From: Spirochaetota bacterium
GTDB lineage: Bacteria; Spirochaetota; Spirochaetia; B11-G9
Direction: 5' to 3'
Assembly (NCBI GenBank): GCA_003641695.1
Contig: QNBL01000140.1
Span: 1-7,102 of the forward strand
DNA length: 7,102 nt
Of the stretch, positions 5,909 through 7,102 are shown piece by piece. How positions within the stretch are numbered: position 1 is the stretch's first letter; every line of letters begins with the position of its first letter. The notes under the pieces were generated by a model. It worked only from the letters and a program-made list of their open reading frames with translations, ran no database searches and was not told the DNA's origin. The translations under genes and the position numbers were made by a program.

Positions 5909-7102
5909 ATGAATCGAATTGATGAATTTCAGAAATACGTTAGGCTTGCAACTCGGAACAACAGAATAGATCCGGCAGCTTTTTCAAGATATGATATTAA
6001 AAGAGGGCTCAGAAATAACGATGGTACTGGAGTTCTTGTCGGCCTCACACAGATAGGAGACGTTCATGGATATATTGTAGATGAAAATGAAAAGGTTCCT
6101 GTGGATGGTAGACTCAGGTACAGAGGATTCGATATAAAGGAACTCTCCAGTAGTTTTCTTGAGGAAAAGCGTTTCGGTTTTGAAGAAATTGTCTTCCTGC
6201 TTCTTTTTGGTGAACTTCCCCAAAAAGAAGAACTTGCCGAATTTACAAGACTGCTGGGAGAAAAAAGATTTCTACCCGACGGATTTACCGAGGATATGAT
6301 ACTAAAAGCTCCCAGCAACAATATAATGAACAAGCTGGCCCGGAGTGTTCTTGCTGCATATTCTTACGATGATAACCCGGATGAGCAGACTGTGGAGAAC
6401 TATCTCCGTCAGTCTATACAGCTTATAGCCTGGTTTCCAACATTTGTTGCGTATGCATTTCAGGCAAAGGAACATTACTACAATAATAAAACTCTGGTTA
6501 TTCATTCGCCGGATCCGGAAAAATCAACTTCCGAGAATCTTTTAATGCTCATTAGGGCAGACAGAAAGTATACTCCCCTTGAAGCAGAACTCCTTGATCT
6601 TGCCCTTGTTCTGCATGCCGAGCACGGCGGTGGTAACAACTCTACTTTTTCCATTCATCTGATATCATCTGCCGACACCGATACGTATTCAGCTGTTGCT
6701 GCGGCGATTGGTTCCCTGAAGGGTGCAAAACATGGAGGAGCGAATATAAAAGTTTTAAGAATGATGGAAGACATTAAACAGAATGTTAAAGACTGGGGCG
6801 ATGAAAACCAGGTCTATGATTATCTTGCAAAAATAATAAACAAGAAAACATTTGACAGGACAGGCTTGATTTACGGAATGGGTCATGCAGTTTACACATA
6901 CTCTGATCCAAGAGCCGTTATTCTTAAAGAGAAGGCAAAGGAACTTGCAAAAGAGAAAGGCGCTTCTGATGAATATGAATTGTATACTTTGGTCGAAAAG
7001 CTAACTCCGAAAGTATTCCATGATATAAAAAACAGCAACAAGATTATTTCTGCCAACGTCGACTTCTATTCAGGTTTTGTTTACAGCCTCCTTGGAATAC
7101 CT
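5909..7102 (+). CDS. gltA: Citrate synthase (3'-truncated by window)
   Basis: This enzyme condenses acetyl-CoA with oxaloacetate to give citrate, the entry to the oxidative TCA branch leading to 2-oxoglutarate and glutamate. The window holds 398 codons from the ATG with no stop; the family variant it resembles is about 450 residues, so some 50 C-terminal residues are missing. Motifs seen: HGYIVDENEKVPVDGRLRYRG near residues 51-72; LHAEHGGGNNSTF (235-247); the first catalytic His275 in GAKHGGAN; the second, His326, in GMGHAVYTYSDPRA; and catalytic Asp385 in NVDFYSG. The HAEHGGGNNSTF and GMGHAVY wording matches the clostridial-type group and differs from E. coli GltA (HADHEQNAST, GFGHRVY). The sequence has the standard citrate synthase fold motifs and is not the unrelated Re-citrate synthase, which belongs to the isopropylmalate synthase family. 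2-Methylcitrate synthase activity cannot be excluded from sequence alone, but no prp genes are in view. It has its own strong ribosome binding site and a possible promoter, so it is likely a separate unit from mfd-ptsP-trmB. Confidence 0.95.
   Translation, partial: MNRIDEFQKYVRLATRNNRIDPAAFSRYDIKRGLRNNDGTGVLVGLTQIGDVHGYIVDENEKVPVDGRLRYRGFDIKELSSSFLEEKRFGFEEIVFLLLFGELPQKEELAEFTRLLGEKRFLPDGFTEDMILKAPSNNIMNKLARSVLAAYSYDDNPDEQTVENYLRQSIQLIAWFPTFVAYAFQAKEHYYNNKTLVIHSPDPEKSTSENLLMLIRADRKYTPLEAELLDLALVLHAEHGGGNNSTFSIHLISSADTDTYSAVAAAIGSLKGAKHGGANIKVLRMMEDIKQNVKDWGDENQVYDYLAKIINKKTFDRTGLIYGMGHAVYTYSDPRAVILKEKAKELAKEKGASDEYELYTLVEKLTPKVFHDIKNSNKIISANVDFYSGFVYSLLGIP

Noticed and set aside
1..7102. CRISPR arrays, insertion sequences, tRNA genes, toxin-antitoxin or phage modules
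   Set aside because: I saw no regularly spaced repeats, transposase motifs, terminal inverted repeats or cloverleaf-like segments. Nearly all of the window is occupied by four conserved genes.

Overview
This window looks like an ordinary stretch of bacterial chromosome carrying four housekeeping genes. All are on the plus strand, tightly packed, moderately AT-rich and similar in codon use. From recalled family sequences, not a search, I suspect a spirochaete. The Mfd stretch after the SATPIPRT motif and the GAF-plus-enzyme I architecture resemble spirochaetal proteins, and the citrate synthase is of the type seen in clostridia and some spirochaetes. Clostridia and other anaerobic lineages are not excluded.

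Layout. Positions 1-2835 hold most of mfd (transcription-repair coupling factor), whose N-terminus lies before the window. Eighteen bases later comes ptsP (2854-5103), a GAF-domain phosphoenolpyruvate phosphotransferase of the enzyme I-Ntr type with a complete set of catalytic residues. Fourteen bases after that is trmB (5118-5798, GTG start), the tRNA guanine-46 N7-methyltransferase. The spacing suggests a single mfd-ptsP-trmB transcript. A 110-base AT-rich gap (5799-5908) follows, with a candidate promoter, an AT-only dyad and a strong ribosome binding site. It leads into a citrate synthase gene (5909 to beyond the window end) whose C-terminus is cut off.

How the genes relate. mfd (DNA repair at stalled RNA polymerase) and trmB (tRNA modification) are information-processing genes with no clear biochemical link to ptsP. 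PtsP would accept phosphate from PEP and pass it to an HPr/NPr-type carrier, neither of which is encoded here. Its GAF domain suggests metabolite control. Citrate synthase feeds carbon toward 2-oxoglutarate and glutamate, so a carbon/nitrogen link with PtsP is conceivable but is only inference from proximity.

I found no tRNA or rRNA genes, mobile elements, CRISPR arrays or long repeats, and nothing that looks like an undescribed multi-gene system. The items worth a second look are small: a perfect extended -10 promoter motif overlapping the mfd stop codon, a terminator-like hairpin plus T-tract inside mfd, a perfect 7-bp hairpin in the start region of trmB, and two start-codon decisions.
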